From the NCBI GenBank assembly GCA_003586115.2, contig QVOM02000116.1, positions 45,981,692 through 46,045,691 of the forward strand: a DNA stretch of 64,000 nt, written 5' to 3'. Every line of letters begins with the position of its first letter. Position 1 is the first letter of the stretch. Of this stretch, positions 12,601 through 21,343 are shown piece by piece. This DNA is from Salvator merianae (Eukaryota > Chordata > Lepidosauria > Squamata > Teiidae). The notes under the pieces are model-generated. The model searched no databases. It saw only the letters and a list, made by a program, of their open reading frames with translations, and was not told where the DNA came from. Both the position numbers and the translations under genes were made by a program.

Positions 12601-15600
12601 GCAACAAGAAGAAGCACGACGAAGAAAAATGAAGAAATAGCTTCTGAAGGCCTTGATCTTCATCGAAAGAATGGAAGACAAATCTCTTGAATCTGAGCAG
12701 GGATCCTCAATAATATGTAGACTAGGGCATACTCTGAAGCTGTTTCAGGCAGTGATGCTTAAATCAAAGTGAGTCAGTGCTGAGAGGACCAGTTGGGTTT
12801 TTGTCCCTAGCCTGACTTCAGTAACAAACTCCATGACATCCTACTGAGTCTTCACCATTACTTCATTAAAGAGCTTGCAGTGGAGTAATGACAGAACTAA
12901 TAAGTTTTAATTTGTGGAATTGCTCCATTAGTGTTCTCTCAGGATCAGTCTAGCAGAACACTCTGCAAAAGACAGGCTTTGGGAGTGACCACAAAAAGAG
13001 ATGGCAGGCGGCAGATGTACAGTACTTTATAAATCAAGATTCACCTTCTGCCTCATAATCTGGTTATAAAGTTTTGAAACTCTTTTCTGAATAGGTTGCT
13101 TACAGACCAGATTTCTTGGGCCTCACCATCAAAACTGCTTCCCATAATATTCCCAGAATATGTATCAGGAGGAATGCAGGACATTGGGTCACCTCTTCTG
13201 CTTCATTCTAGAACACTGAAAAAGACAACTCCAGAGCTTATGAAACTCCAGTTCTTTCCTCTTGCTTCACGTATACACCACTGATTTTCTGTCTACAGTG
13301 AATTCGACAGAGGAAATAATTTATGGACATACAAGTCCTAGAGAAGTTCTGGAAGTATTTTCTGTTTCCAAGCAGACGATGATTTAACTGTTCATCTCAG
13401 AAGTAGAACTCAGTTGTAGTGCAGAAGCACGCTTTGAATTCTTCCCTATTGTTAGGACCATGACAAAGATACTGAGCTGAAAGACTGCATAATAGTGCTC
13501 TGTGGGAGATTTTTGCCTTATTATGGCTTTACAGTGTTCAGATGTTAGCTGATAGTTTTGATTGCTAGAGAGAAAGTGGACCTAAATACCTCATTGCTAC
13601 CCACTGGGAGGGAATAAGAAAATCCTTGCTAAATCAAACAAAAGCCCATCTGCTTTAGCATCCTCTGTTCACAGCAGCCAATCAGACGCCAGGAGACAGC
13701 TCAAGAACAAGATGTGGCTTCTACAACGGTCACCCACTCATGGCCTCAACAACTGGAATTAAGAAATTCTTCATTTCCAGTTTTGGAAGCCGAAATGTAA
13801 TGCTATCTGTCTTCCATTAGAGTAAACCTAAATCTACAGTACTAATAAGCACACATTGCAAGACACAAGACCTTTCAGGGCCTCTGCAGTTTAATGTAGC
13901 TTTGGTGAAGGAATATTGTATATCTCTTTGACACCAGTGCTATCCTAGCAAGTACTGCCTTTTAAGTTTCTTAAAGCATTTTCTCATGCCTTCTTTTACA
14001 TCAGACATATGATATATGGCATTCCTGCAGCCATAGGAGAAATGATACTTCAATTCTCAAATGTTCCTTTGTCTATGAACGTAAAAATGAAGACACCCTT
14101 GAATCAAGCTTGCCTTTTGGTGACTACATGAATAGATTTGTGTAATCTTCGCAACAACACAAAAACGCACTATTATTGCTGCCTTCCGGGACTTCCCTCT
14201 TCCCCATTTTTTCAGGCCAGCCCTGGGACTTCCTTTTGTTTTCTGCCTAGTGCCAAGTAGGTGCTGCCACTTTTTCTGTTCAGCGATATTTGCAAGTGAG
14301 CAGGAGTTAAAACAGTCCAGCTCAGATTTTTTATTATTATTATTACTAGCGGAAGTAGTTACCTACTTACAGGTAGCAAAATAAACCCTAAGCAGCAAGA
14401 CTGCCATTTGAGACATAGAATCTGATAGAGAGGTCAAAGGTGCACGGGTCAGAAGCCAGGAGTTCAAAAGTGGTTGCTTGCTGATAGCGAAGAGTTGTCT
14501 CCAACGAAAGAGCCAGCTGTGTAAGCCAGTGTTTATGTTAAGTGCTGACAGCTTACACCCAGCTCACAGCTGGCCCCACAGATTCTGAGTCCTTGGTTTT
14601 GCTAGTTAAACAAGGAACACATTTCCCATGAGCTTTAACAGACTTGGGTGATGAGGGGAAATCGGCTTAGCCTCCTTATCATCTGAAGCTTCCTCAGATA
14701 GTCCTGGTTGACAAGCCCAAGGGCTCTGTTCTCCTTGAGCCAGCTGAGTGTCCTGGTCACCAGCTGAAGCAGATAAGTTTTCAGCAGAGCTATCTGCAGC
14801 AGGGCTATGGGGTGTGAAGTCCTCTGCCTCTTCCTCAGATAAGGAGTCCCCATTCTGGCAACGTGACAGGCACCATCTGAGCCCTGTCTAGGATAAACTG
14901 CTGTCAAACGAAACAAGGATTCCTGTGTACACAGCGAACTGCAGGGAATACAAAATCACATCTTTATTGATATGACAAAACATCTAAGTAATAGAAAGTA
15001 GGCATATAAGAACATTAAAATGCCCTGCTGAATTAGACCTGTGACCCGTCTAATCGACCGTCATCTTCTCACAGTGACAATCAGGTGTCTGTGGAGGTCA
15101 GTAGGCAGGACATCTTGCCCTGCTCACAACTCTCACAGCAGCTGGTCTTCAGAGGCATGCTGCCTCCTATGAGTGCCTCACAAAAGTTGCAGAGCCTTTA
15201 GAGCTAGTAACTCATGATGTCCCTGGCTTCCATGAATTTGTCCATTTTGAAGCCATTTGAGCTAGTAATCAACAACACATCTTGTTTATCTCTGTGTTGT
15301 GTGGAATAAAACATATTTTTGTCTGTCCTGAGTCTTTCAAGATTCTGCTTGAGTGAGTGACCCTCTAGTTGTCACCAATCCTATTTATCATCTATAGGAA
15401 GTTGTTGGGGGTGGTCATCAGGAGTTTTGGGGCTGGATGCCATCAGTATGCTGATGACATTCAACTCTGTTTCTCCATCTCAGGAGAGGCTGTGAATGTC
15501 TGGATGCAGTCATGGGCTGGATATAGGCCAATAAGCTGAGGCTGAACCCTGACAAGATGGATATTTTGTGGGTAAGAAGTACTGTGGTTCAGGAACTATG

Positions 15601-18600
15601 GATTTTGTCTCTTCTAGTTGGGGTTGCACTCCTTCAGAAGGAACAGATATGTAGTTAAGGAGTGTTCTTGGAGTTACCTTTGCCCATGGAGACCCAGGTG
15701 ACCTCTGTGGCCAGGAGTGCCTGTCACCAGCTTTGTTTGGTATGCTGTTCGGTTTGCTGTGTCCTCACCTGGACAGAGATAGCCTAGCCACTGTTGTTCA
15801 CGCCCTGGTGACCTCACGCTTAGACGACTAGAACGTGCTGTATTTGGGGTTATCCTTGTATCTGCTCTGGAAGCTGCAACTAATGCAAAATGCAGCAGCC
15901 AGGTTGTTGAATGGGGCACCTGTTTGGGTGTACCTGCTCTTAGCAATTGCACTGGTTACCAGTTAGCTACCGGGCCAAGTTCAAGCTTCTATAGCTAACG
16001 TATAAGGCCTTAAACAACTTGAGACCATGGTACCTTAAAGAATACCTCCCTCATTACAACTCTGGAAGAGCCCTGAGATATTCTAAAGAGGCCTTACTGA
16101 GGATCCCACAAAATACAGAATGACATCTTATGATGGCCCACAATCAAGCCTTTTCTGTGGTAGTACCTGCCTTACAGAATGTCCTTTCTTCTGCTGTTTT
16201 GAGGTGCCTAGACTTACAGCTTTTAGACACCTATCAAAGACTTATCTCTTTACTCAAGTATTCCCTGTGTTTTAATTGTTGATTTTTGTTCTGTGTGTGG
16301 CACTTATTCTTGTTTTTAATCTTTCTTGTAAACTTCCTTAAGATATTTTTAATGAGAAGTGGTATATAAGGAAGGGATAATGAATACATAGTTTTGGTGT
16401 TAATGGAAAGTGAAGAAAACTTCTTATTCCTTCTGTCCATACTGTGCATTATTTTATAAACATCTGTTATAGCCCTTCTCATAAAAAAGAACACATTTTC
16501 CCTTGACTCTTTCCTTGCCAAGTCCTATATGCTTTCCCTGTCCTCACTGGGAACCAGTTTCCCACAGTGGAGTCCAGGCTCAAATTGGCTTTCCTGCTCC
16601 TAGCTAAGGAAGGTAGCTCCATCCACAAGCTACTTCACAAGTCCCTCGTTCTATGACGGTGATCTTAGGACTGAGCTGCAAACAGCCATATTCAAGCATC
16701 AAAAGTAGCCTCACACAAAGTGCCAGAAAGTCTCTCCCAAACACAGGAAATTAATTTCACCAATGTGCTTCAGCCCAAACCATGTGAGAGATCAACCTTC
16801 CTCTGTTGGAGTTCAGGCCTGAACTTGACTACTTCAGTTCATGCTGCTCCTTCCAAGTTGCCCTGTTTCTGAACTCCTCAGTTGTGTGCTGTGGCAAGGA
16901 GTAAATGGAAGACTGATCATGGTCTATCCTTGTGCTGCACCAAGGCTCTGTCTCCCTCCATGCTCTACATTCCATTCATTCTTTGGCATAGCACATGACT
17001 ATTTTGATATGACACTATTTTACTATAGTGTCATACCAAAGCGCCTGCCAGACAGAGAAGAAAATGTTCTTCAGACTTGCGGCTTCCATTGCATTGCTAT
17101 TTAAAACACACAATTTCCAGGTATTCTGGAAAAACTCTGTACTTTCTTTCAAGTTATTAGCTGTTCTGATTACTGTGGTAGGAGAAAATGTCTATAAGTA
17201 TTTGCATGCCATATATAAATGTAGGCTTTGTCTGAAACTTTATTTTGTGTTTCTGCTGATTTAGGTATCGAAGTCAGAGGAACTGACATCACCTAAGACT
17301 TTTTCAGACCTTCCTCCGCTCTCAAATATTTTAATGGCAATTGTGAACAAGTCAACGAATGTGGTCAGGTAAATATTTTCCTCTAATTTGTGAAAGCCAT
17401 GTGAAAAATATAACCTCAGTTCTCCAATTAGTTTTTATACTCATGCTCACATTGTAAAAAATGAGTGCAGTATTCTTTCTTGTTTCCAGGAGATGACTTG
17501 TGAGCAAATATAACCTCTTGCTACCAAAGTTTTAATTTGTGGAGAACTGTAAGCAATTAACACCCACATAATCTCTACATATACAGGTCAATCTGTGTGC
17601 TAAAGCACTTCTTGTTTTGAATTGGATTTCTTTCTTTCTCCTAAATCGCTCTTGAGAGGAGTACACCATAGGGTTTACATCTTCCTACCTTAACCCAAGA
17701 TGATGCTACGTGGCGCTAGCCTGGATATAAGTAGAATTGGTGCAAAACTCTCCCAGTTTCTTCTTTGTCACCTTTCCCTCATGAAGCTTTGTTCTCATTC
17801 GTTCTCATCTAACATACCTTTTGGCGGTCAATCTTGTTTCCTTGCTTTTCCCTTTTGGGCTGAGGCCATGGGCAAACCCTCTCAGTCGCTCCCTGCCTGG
17901 TTACCTCAGAAGCTGAGCTACGAGGCACGCTAAGGCCTCCTCAAGTTCACAGCAGTCATTTATTCTAGCCGTGAGGCTCAGCTTGTGGGGGGAGTCTCTG
18001 TGTTTGTTCCTTCACAGGACTAATCCAGAATAAAAATTGTTCTATGGCCCATGGTAAATTCAGATGCCTAATTCTTCTGGGGTCAATTGGATTATCCTCA
18101 AATCTTATGCAAGTAGTTGTTATGTTACTGTGATTTTGCATAATAGTACTGTCTTGGAAAGAGGCAGAAAGCAATTTCTTTCTAATTAAAGTGTGTCTAT
18201 AAATACCCTTGGACAGCAAGAGCACACACAAGCTTCCTCATTTTTTCTCAGACAAGTCATGCAGTCCCAAATCAGGTGGCCAGGAGATATGTTTTAAAAA
18301 AAAAAGGAGAAGAAAGCAATTCATATTTTTATCATACAAAATTCTTCTCCTTCCATTTGTTCTGGAATGCTTTTAAGCCAGGGGAAAATAAGGCAGTAAT
18401 TAACCTGAAGGATGGAACACTGAGGGCTCAGAACAATGAGGCTGTTTCTTATGTGATCTGTGGGTCACCATTTCCCACTTGTGCTGATATAGTTGTTGTG
18501 CTTTAATAACTTGTACTGTCAAGAAAGTGAATTCAGAATAATTAACAGAATGGAGAACTCAACAGGAAAAAAGACAGTGTAGGGATATGATGTCATGCTA

Positions 18601-20011
18601 AATATGCATGAGTAACATGGGGCAGATACTTAACAGAAAGAGAACAGTGAACACCAAAATGAATAGATCTAAATGAGACATGATGTGATTAGATGTGTGC
18701 TGTTCTAGACAGTCTATCTCGGGTCGTCGCTGAAAGATAGTTTCCCCCTATTTAATCTGCGTCATCTGCAGTCACCAATCCAGTAGGAACCCCCACTTCA
18801 CTCCCCCCAAAGACATCCTTTTCGGTCTTTACTAGCTTGCTGATTTTAAGAGCTCAAATGTATCCTTTGTCAGAAGTGGCATGTGTGCAGCATTTAATTC
18901 CAGAAGCATACTAAAGGCATGCTGTTAGAGCCTTTTGCTCAATGATGTACCCAAATAAACTAGAACAGAGAGACTAGAACAGTGTTGATGGGGAAAGGAG
19001 ACATATGTGTTTGATTCTGCTAGTGTTTGGCTGATAGTGGCTGTTACTGGTTGTTACGAGATTGTTAAGAAGGAAAACGTGATGATAGTGGGTACAGTGC
19101 CAGGGCCTTGGATTATGAAGGTTTTTCAGTGACTCACTGAAAATGTATTTGCAGACCATATTATAATAGTTATTGTACAGATAACATATGCCTGCTTATC
19201 CTTAGGTCTTTTTTAAATGAGTTAATGGAATCCATTGAGGCTGAAGAAGTTGACGGCATTGTTAGCATTACTGCAGCTGTATATATTATTGCTTTAATTA
19301 AAGGTGAGTAAACATTTGGAATATTTATTTGTTTATTTATATGGTTACATACCACAGATTTTGAGCTATTCTCCATGGTTTACAAGTTAACATAAACAGA
19401 TGTACAGTAAGAACAAAGCAAAACAAAACAAAAACTGAATTTGGAAGTTGCACCCTTCTAAAAGATAAGTGATTGTTGGATTGCTAGCAAAACTAGCTAT
19501 AATTTTGGATTTAATATAGCCCCTGTTAATTGTATTAGTTTGAAGCCATAAATAAGTAAATAGAACTACTTTATTCTTGAGTAAGTCAATGTCATGTTTT
19601 TTAGCAGGAAAGCACAGATTATCATACGTAAAGGATTTGGCATCTTTTCTTCAGAGGAAGTTGGTTTCCTATTGTGGAATTACAGAAGATGTTAATGATG
19701 CGCAACGGTAACTATTTAAGATGGAAGATTCCCCTCCTCCCTTGAAATAATTTTGTCTTTATGCTCAACTTTCTGTAAGATGTATATACTAGTAAAGCTA
19801 TGTAAAGCATGTGTTTTTAATTGTGGAGCACAACAGCTTGGTCTTTGCAACTTAATCTTTGGTATTCGTGAACAATCTCTTTAAAAAAAAGGTTTTCAGG
19901 TTTTGTTGCAACAATAAGGCAGGGGTTTTTTTTTGTTTTTTTTTGCTTTGTTTGGTTGAGCTATTATGTTTGATGGGCTCAAATTATAGTACCTGATAAC
20001 CACAAGGGATA

Positions 20012-20056
<45 letters not shown>

Positions 20057-20581
20057 TATATATAAAATACAAAATTTTGAAAGCTACATATGGCCCCACC
20101 CTACATTTATTCTGCTCAGTAGCTTGTATGTTTCTGTCCCAAGCCCTATGTAAGAGGCTGCTTACAACAGTAAGCAAATGAAAATATTCTTAATGAGCAG
20201 AACTTGCTCATTTTGAGATGGAGTCAAAATTTCTAAATCTGGGGAGGGGAGGATATGCAACTGAAGCTGCAGGCTCCCCCATACTTTTTGAGAAATAGCC
20301 CCGTGTGCTCAGCAATGGGAAGACCACCGGGTAGAGGCCAGGACTGGGGAAGATAAATAAATGCAACTTGTGCTAATGGCGCTGAAACAAATTAACATCC
20401 CAACATTAGCACTAAGAGCATCAGAAATGTCATAGTCAGCAGATGTTTGAATTAATGGAAAGCAAAATTTGTTTATTTGCTAGTCAATCACTTAACTTAG
20501 GCAGCTGCTCACTGCTCTGTTTTTTTCAGAACCTTGTATGAAACAGCTCTGAATATGTTGGCTGAAATACTAAGTCCTTGA
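522..20581 (+). CDS. NCAPG2: NCAPG2, condensin II complex subunit G2 (C-terminal half, 14 exons)
   Basis: HEAT-repeat subunit of condensin II, the nuclear complex that starts chromosome condensation in prophase. Coding exons: 522-625, 2043-2216, 2579-2649, 2816-2969, 3108-3281, 4043-4159, 4252-4389, 7366-7465, 10041-10228, 11450-11596, 17265-17368, 19206-19303, 19605-19707, 20530-20581. All have AG acceptors and GT donors, and the reading frame stays open through every junction, giving 573 residues plus stop. Several segments match what I recall of human NCAPG2: KPELALDYIEYLLTH, TYLTVCKDLIAVGL, the RRVRIQET region, and an IKAGKH segment corresponding to human INAGKH. The human protein is about 1,140 residues, so the N-terminal half lies upstream of the window. 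An acidic serine-rich linker (ASDSGDEDSEKEN) sits at the start of the visible part. The protein is alpha-helical and leucine-rich throughout, as expected for HEAT repeats, with no catalytic motif. No frameshift or premature stop was seen. The next gene on the same strand is probably PTPRN2, the order known in human. Confidence 0.96.
626..2042 (+). other. NCAPG2 intron
   Basis: 1.4-kb intron with GT and AG ends. I see no exon-like segment or recognisable repeat in it. Confidence 0.8.
2043..2216 (+). CDS. NCAPG2: NCAPG2 coding exon
   Basis: Begins right after a tttcag acceptor and ends at gtaaat. It is 174 nt, in phase 0 at both ends, and encodes 58 residues including SVDDVPSMAGLLEVIVILW. The SVDD...LLE.IV segment is characteristic of NCAPG2. 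The ATG at its first codon is internal, not a start. Confidence 0.93.
2579..2649 (+). CDS. NCAPG2: NCAPG2 coding exon
   Basis: 71 nt between a taacacag acceptor and a gtaatt donor. Phase 0 in, phase 2 out. Encodes DDRCLSPIIILASFMSPTV plus four residues, continuing the YLKVFK end of the previous exon. Confidence 0.92.
2816..2969 (+). CDS. NCAPG2: NCAPG2 coding exon
   Basis: 154 nt between tttctag and gtatgc. It completes a serine codon from the previous exon and then reads CGVLSKLKNLENG and LLDCLCRWGKVSHVIEL. Leaves in phase 0. Confidence 0.93.
3108..3281 (+). CDS. NCAPG2: NCAPG2 coding exon
   Basis: 174 nt, 58 codons, phase 0 at both ends; acceptor taattag, donor gtaaga. Encodes SQGTSQRRVRIQE and KPELALDYIEYLLTHYMNRD, the segment that most clearly matches human NCAPG2. 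Confidence 0.95.
3282..4042 (+). other. NCAPG2 intron
   Basis: 0.76-kb intron with no recognisable element. Confidence 0.8.
4043..4159 (+). CDS. NCAPG2: NCAPG2 coding exon
   Basis: 117 nt, 39 codons, phase 0; acceptor atttcag, donor gtactg. Encodes DILLSYVRETEPCSPGFYQA then ALRAFSLYCRLNIHLQYK, matching the HCRLSIHLQHK region of the human protein. Confidence 0.94.
4252..4389 (+). CDS. NCAPG2: NCAPG2 coding exon
   Basis: 138 nt, 46 codons, phase 0; acceptor ttaaacag, donor gtaata. Separated from the previous exon by only 92 bp, the shortest intron here. Encodes FASESQEYISALKETGIWVE and a threonine/aspartate-rich loop before SHLIIQ. Confidence 0.94.
4930..5030 (-). mobile_element. L2/CR1-type LINE 3' tail, antisense (remnant)
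   Basis: Contains ttctgccctatatccagagg and a following cttt-poor run ending in acaataaaa. This resembles the reverse complement of the conserved LINE 3' end that reads ccgccctgag...gggcggtatataaa. Short and diverged. Confidence 0.4.
5406..5591. mobile_element. Short GC-rich inverted-repeat DNA element (MITE-like)
   Basis: Ends are imperfect inverted repeats: the left end begins CAGTGGCGGCTGGTGGCTTT and the right end, reversed, begins CAGCGGCGGACGGCAGCTTT; both continue with AAGCCC. Ends starting CAGNGGCG recall hAT transposons, but I see no clear 8-bp target-site duplication, so the superfamily is open. At about 60% GC it stands out from the surrounding intron. Confidence 0.65.
6358..6545. 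repeat. Diverged tandem repeat, unit about 65-68 bp
   Basis: The block ctgatg(g/c)(g/c)A.. recurs at 6381, 6446 and 6514, each preceded by a ttacaca-like segment and followed by a C-rich stretch. Units are clearly diverged, so the array is old. Confidence 0.5.
7366..7465 (+). CDS. NCAPG2: NCAPG2 coding exon
   Basis: 100 nt; acceptor gtgtatag, donor gtatgc; phase 0 in, phase 1 out. Encodes TYLTVCKDLIAVGLADSEFQ, nearly identical in its first eight residues to the human protein as I recall it. Confidence 0.95.
7466..10040 (+). other. NCAPG2 intron bounded internally by an inverted repeat pair
   Basis: 2.6-kb intron. A 19-bp perfect inverted repeat at 7676-7694 and 9245-9263 encloses about 1.57 kb holding several longer but broken open frames (for example 7864-8349, +, and 8713-8946, +). 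I recognise no protein in them. An old transposon is possible. Confidence 0.5.
10041..10228 (+). CDS. NCAPG2: NCAPG2 coding exon
   Basis: 188 nt; acceptor ttttgcttag, donor gtatcg; phase 1 in, phase 0 out. Encodes DRGYIFIPLLLCILREMVEA and KMFQKILECMALRLRRQREE. Confidence 0.95.
10229..11449 (+). other. NCAPG2 intron with a perfect 20-bp hairpin
   Basis: 1.2-kb intron. The notable item is the inverted repeat at 11141-11187. A diverged TGTG/CATA-rich stretch covers about 11,270-11,400. Confidence 0.7.
11141..11187. repeat. Perfect 20-bp inverted repeat (7-nt loop)
   Basis: Arms 11141-11160 and 11168-11187 are exact reverse complements; the loop is caaaatt. It could fold as a stable stem in the NCAPG2 pre-mRNA, or it may be a tiny foldback transposon. 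Confidence 0.85.
11450..11596 (+). CDS. NCAPG2: NCAPG2 coding exon
   Basis: 147 nt, 49 codons, phase 0; acceptor ttttttctag, donor gtacaa. Encodes LIQSVQEPLGEFVHTVQCC and HHGVLSSLLAAAVVEIGYTL, matching the HRGVLSTLIAGPVVEIS region of human NCAPG2. Confidence 0.95.
15004..15365 (-). mobile_element. CR1 LINE 3' fragment, antisense
   Basis: Begins taagaacatta and runs through tccatgaatttgtcca and tctgtcctgagtcttt. These are the widely repeated antisense landmarks of sauropsid CR1 3' ends. Diverged, with indels; no coding capacity. Confidence 0.7.
15366..16376 (+). mobile_element. L2-type LINE fragment, reverse transcriptase to 3' end
   Basis: Frame pieces read GCHQYADDIQLCFSISGEAV, the L2-type reverse transcriptase core with an intact YADD box at 15447-15458. 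Further pieces are reminiscent of LQLMQNAAARLL (about 15875-15910). The 3' end closes with tcttgtaaacttccttaaga...gtggtatataag, the standard L2 tail. Frameshifts and stops show it is dead. It lies head to tail with the CR1 piece before it. Confidence 0.8.
17265..17368 (+). CDS. NCAPG2: NCAPG2 coding exon
   Basis: 104 nt; acceptor gatttag, donor gtaaat; phase 0 in, phase 2 out. Encodes VSKSEELTSPKTFSDLPPLS and MAIVNKSTNVV. Lies after the largest intron in the window (5.7 kb). Confidence 0.95.
17369..19205 (+). other. NCAPG2 intron
   Basis: 1.8-kb intron. I see no recognisable element or further exon. Confidence 0.7.
19206..19303 (+). CDS. NCAPG2: NCAPG2 coding exon
   Basis: 98 nt; acceptor atccttag, donor gtgagt; phase 2 in, phase 1 out. 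Encodes (R)SFLNELMESIEAEEVDGIVS and ITAAVYIIALIK. Confidence 0.95.
19325..19420 (-). mobile_element. LINE (L2/CR1-type) 3' tail remnant, antisense
   Basis: tatttatttgtttatttata followed by ttctccatggtttacaagtt resembles a reversed L2 tail. It starts about 20 bases after a splice donor. Short and diverged. Confidence 0.35.
19605..19707 (+). CDS. NCAPG2: NCAPG2 coding exon with NAGNAG acceptor
   Basis: 103 nt; donor gtaact; phase 1 in, phase 2 out. The acceptor reads tttttagcag: two AGs three bases apart. Use of the upstream AG (exon from 19605) adds one alanine and gives IKAGKH, which corresponds to INAGKH in the human protein. Use of the downstream AG (exon from 19608) gives IKGKH. I annotate the upstream site because it keeps the residue seen in human. 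Encodes GKHRLSYVKDLASFLQRKL and YCGITEDVNDAQ. Confidence 0.93.
19708..20529 (+). other. NCAPG2 last intron, with TA microsatellite
   Basis: 0.8-kb intron carrying a (TA)n tract at about 20012-20065 and poly-T runs near 19,925. Confidence 0.8.
20012..20065. repeat. (TA)n / (CA)n microsatellite
   Basis: About 20 consecutive TA units followed by three CA units and more TA. Confidence 0.95.
20530..20581 (+). CDS. NCAPG2: NCAPG2 terminal coding exon
   Basis: Acceptor tgtttttttcag. It completes an arginine codon and encodes TLYETALNMLAEILSP followed by TGA at 20579-20581. The human protein ends in a similar short LYES...LGELL helix. Confidence 0.95.
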
Positions 20582-20762
20582 CCACATCACTGTTTACAAG
20601 ACAAGTAATGAGAAAGAAGAATCATTCAACCCATCCAAAGAGAATCAAACTACTTCACTGCACAGCACTGTGACCTGAGTGGAAAAATAGTTCTTGCTTT
20701 GGTTTTGGTTTCTTTGAAATGTTCTCATAACTGCTGGTATGGATAATCTTTTTGTAAAAAAA

Positions 20763-20768
20763 AATAAA
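20763..20768 (+). terminator. Polyadenylation signal AATAAA (proximal)
   Basis: AATAAA about 180 bases after the NCAPG2 stop codon, inside an A-rich run. Use of this site is inferred. Confidence 0.5.
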
Positions 20769-20805
20769 AAATCAAAACTGTACATTCTTTGTATATCAAA
20801 CGGTG

Positions 20806-20837
20806 CAAAAATATTTTAAAATGTTAAAATATTTTTG
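20806..20837 (+). repeat. AU-rich hairpin in the NCAPG2 3' UTR
   Basis: Arms 20806-20819 and 20824-20837 are a perfect 14-bp inverted repeat with a 4-nt loop. Pairing can extend outward by about three more pairs including one G-U. It sits between the two poly(A) signals. Confidence 0.75.
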
Positions 20838-20964
20838 TACATTATTAAATTTGATTTGCATCATTGAATTATCTTGTATATATTTTTTAAATTTTGTTTG
20901 AAATAATATCTAGATTTCTGTGCTCAGTCTTTGTGTTGAGCGGCAGTCTAGACATGTTCAGTAT

Positions 20965-20970
20965 AATAAA
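20965..20970 (+). terminator. Polyadenylation signal AATAAA (distal)
   Basis: AATAAA in a TA-rich context about 385 bases after the stop codon, preceded by a T/G-rich stretch. Likely the main 3' end signal of NCAPG2. Confidence 0.6.
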
Positions 20971-21297
20971 TATAAACTATAATGTAACTAATAATTAAAA
21001 CCTCCAGCTGGATTCTTGGGGTAAATGTGTATACCAGCTTTTCTTAAATGGTTCTTGGTCTCTAATCCCATAGTTGCACCCATTTAGGACATTTTTACTT
21101 CCCTGCCCTCTGGGACCAAAACCTAGAACTTTCAGGTTGTATCCATCAATAATTTGGATTTTGGAAAAAAATGGGTCTGGCATATTAACCTGGACCATAT
21201 TTTACCCCCTTTTTCTGTGTACTATCCAGGCTTCAAAGCTGAAAAAAATTAACAGAATCACAGTTTAAAGTCTAATTCAAACAAGAAGAAAGTACAT

Positions 21298-21343
21298 TTT
21301 TTTAAAATTCTCCATATCTATTTTTTAAAATTCTCCATATCTA
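21298..21343. repeat. Perfect 23-bp tandem duplication
   Basis: The unit ttttttaaaattctccatat + cta occurs twice without a mismatch. Confidence 0.9.

Larger units (their letters stand above)
11597..17264 (+). other. Large NCAPG2 intron (5.7 kb)
   Basis: Holds a CR1 fragment (15004-15365) directly followed by an L2-type LINE (15366-16376). From 11,600 to about 14,300 I recognise nothing specific. From 14,300 to 15,000 the sequence has repeat-like composition of unknown family. A near-perfect hairpin lies at 17003-17040 and a 16-bp palindrome at 16810-16825. Confidence 0.6.
20582..20990 (+). other. NCAPG2: NCAPG2 3' UTR
   Basis: AT-rich sequence after the stop codon with two canonical AATAAA signals, so the transcript probably ends either near 20,785 or near 20,990. 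A compact AU-rich inverted repeat lies between the two signals. The end point is inferred; no cleavage site can be read directly. Confidence 0.7.

Noticed and set aside
16810..16825. 16-bp perfect palindrome as an operator
   Set aside because: Vertebrate intron, no matching known site; such palindromes are expected by chance or from old elements.
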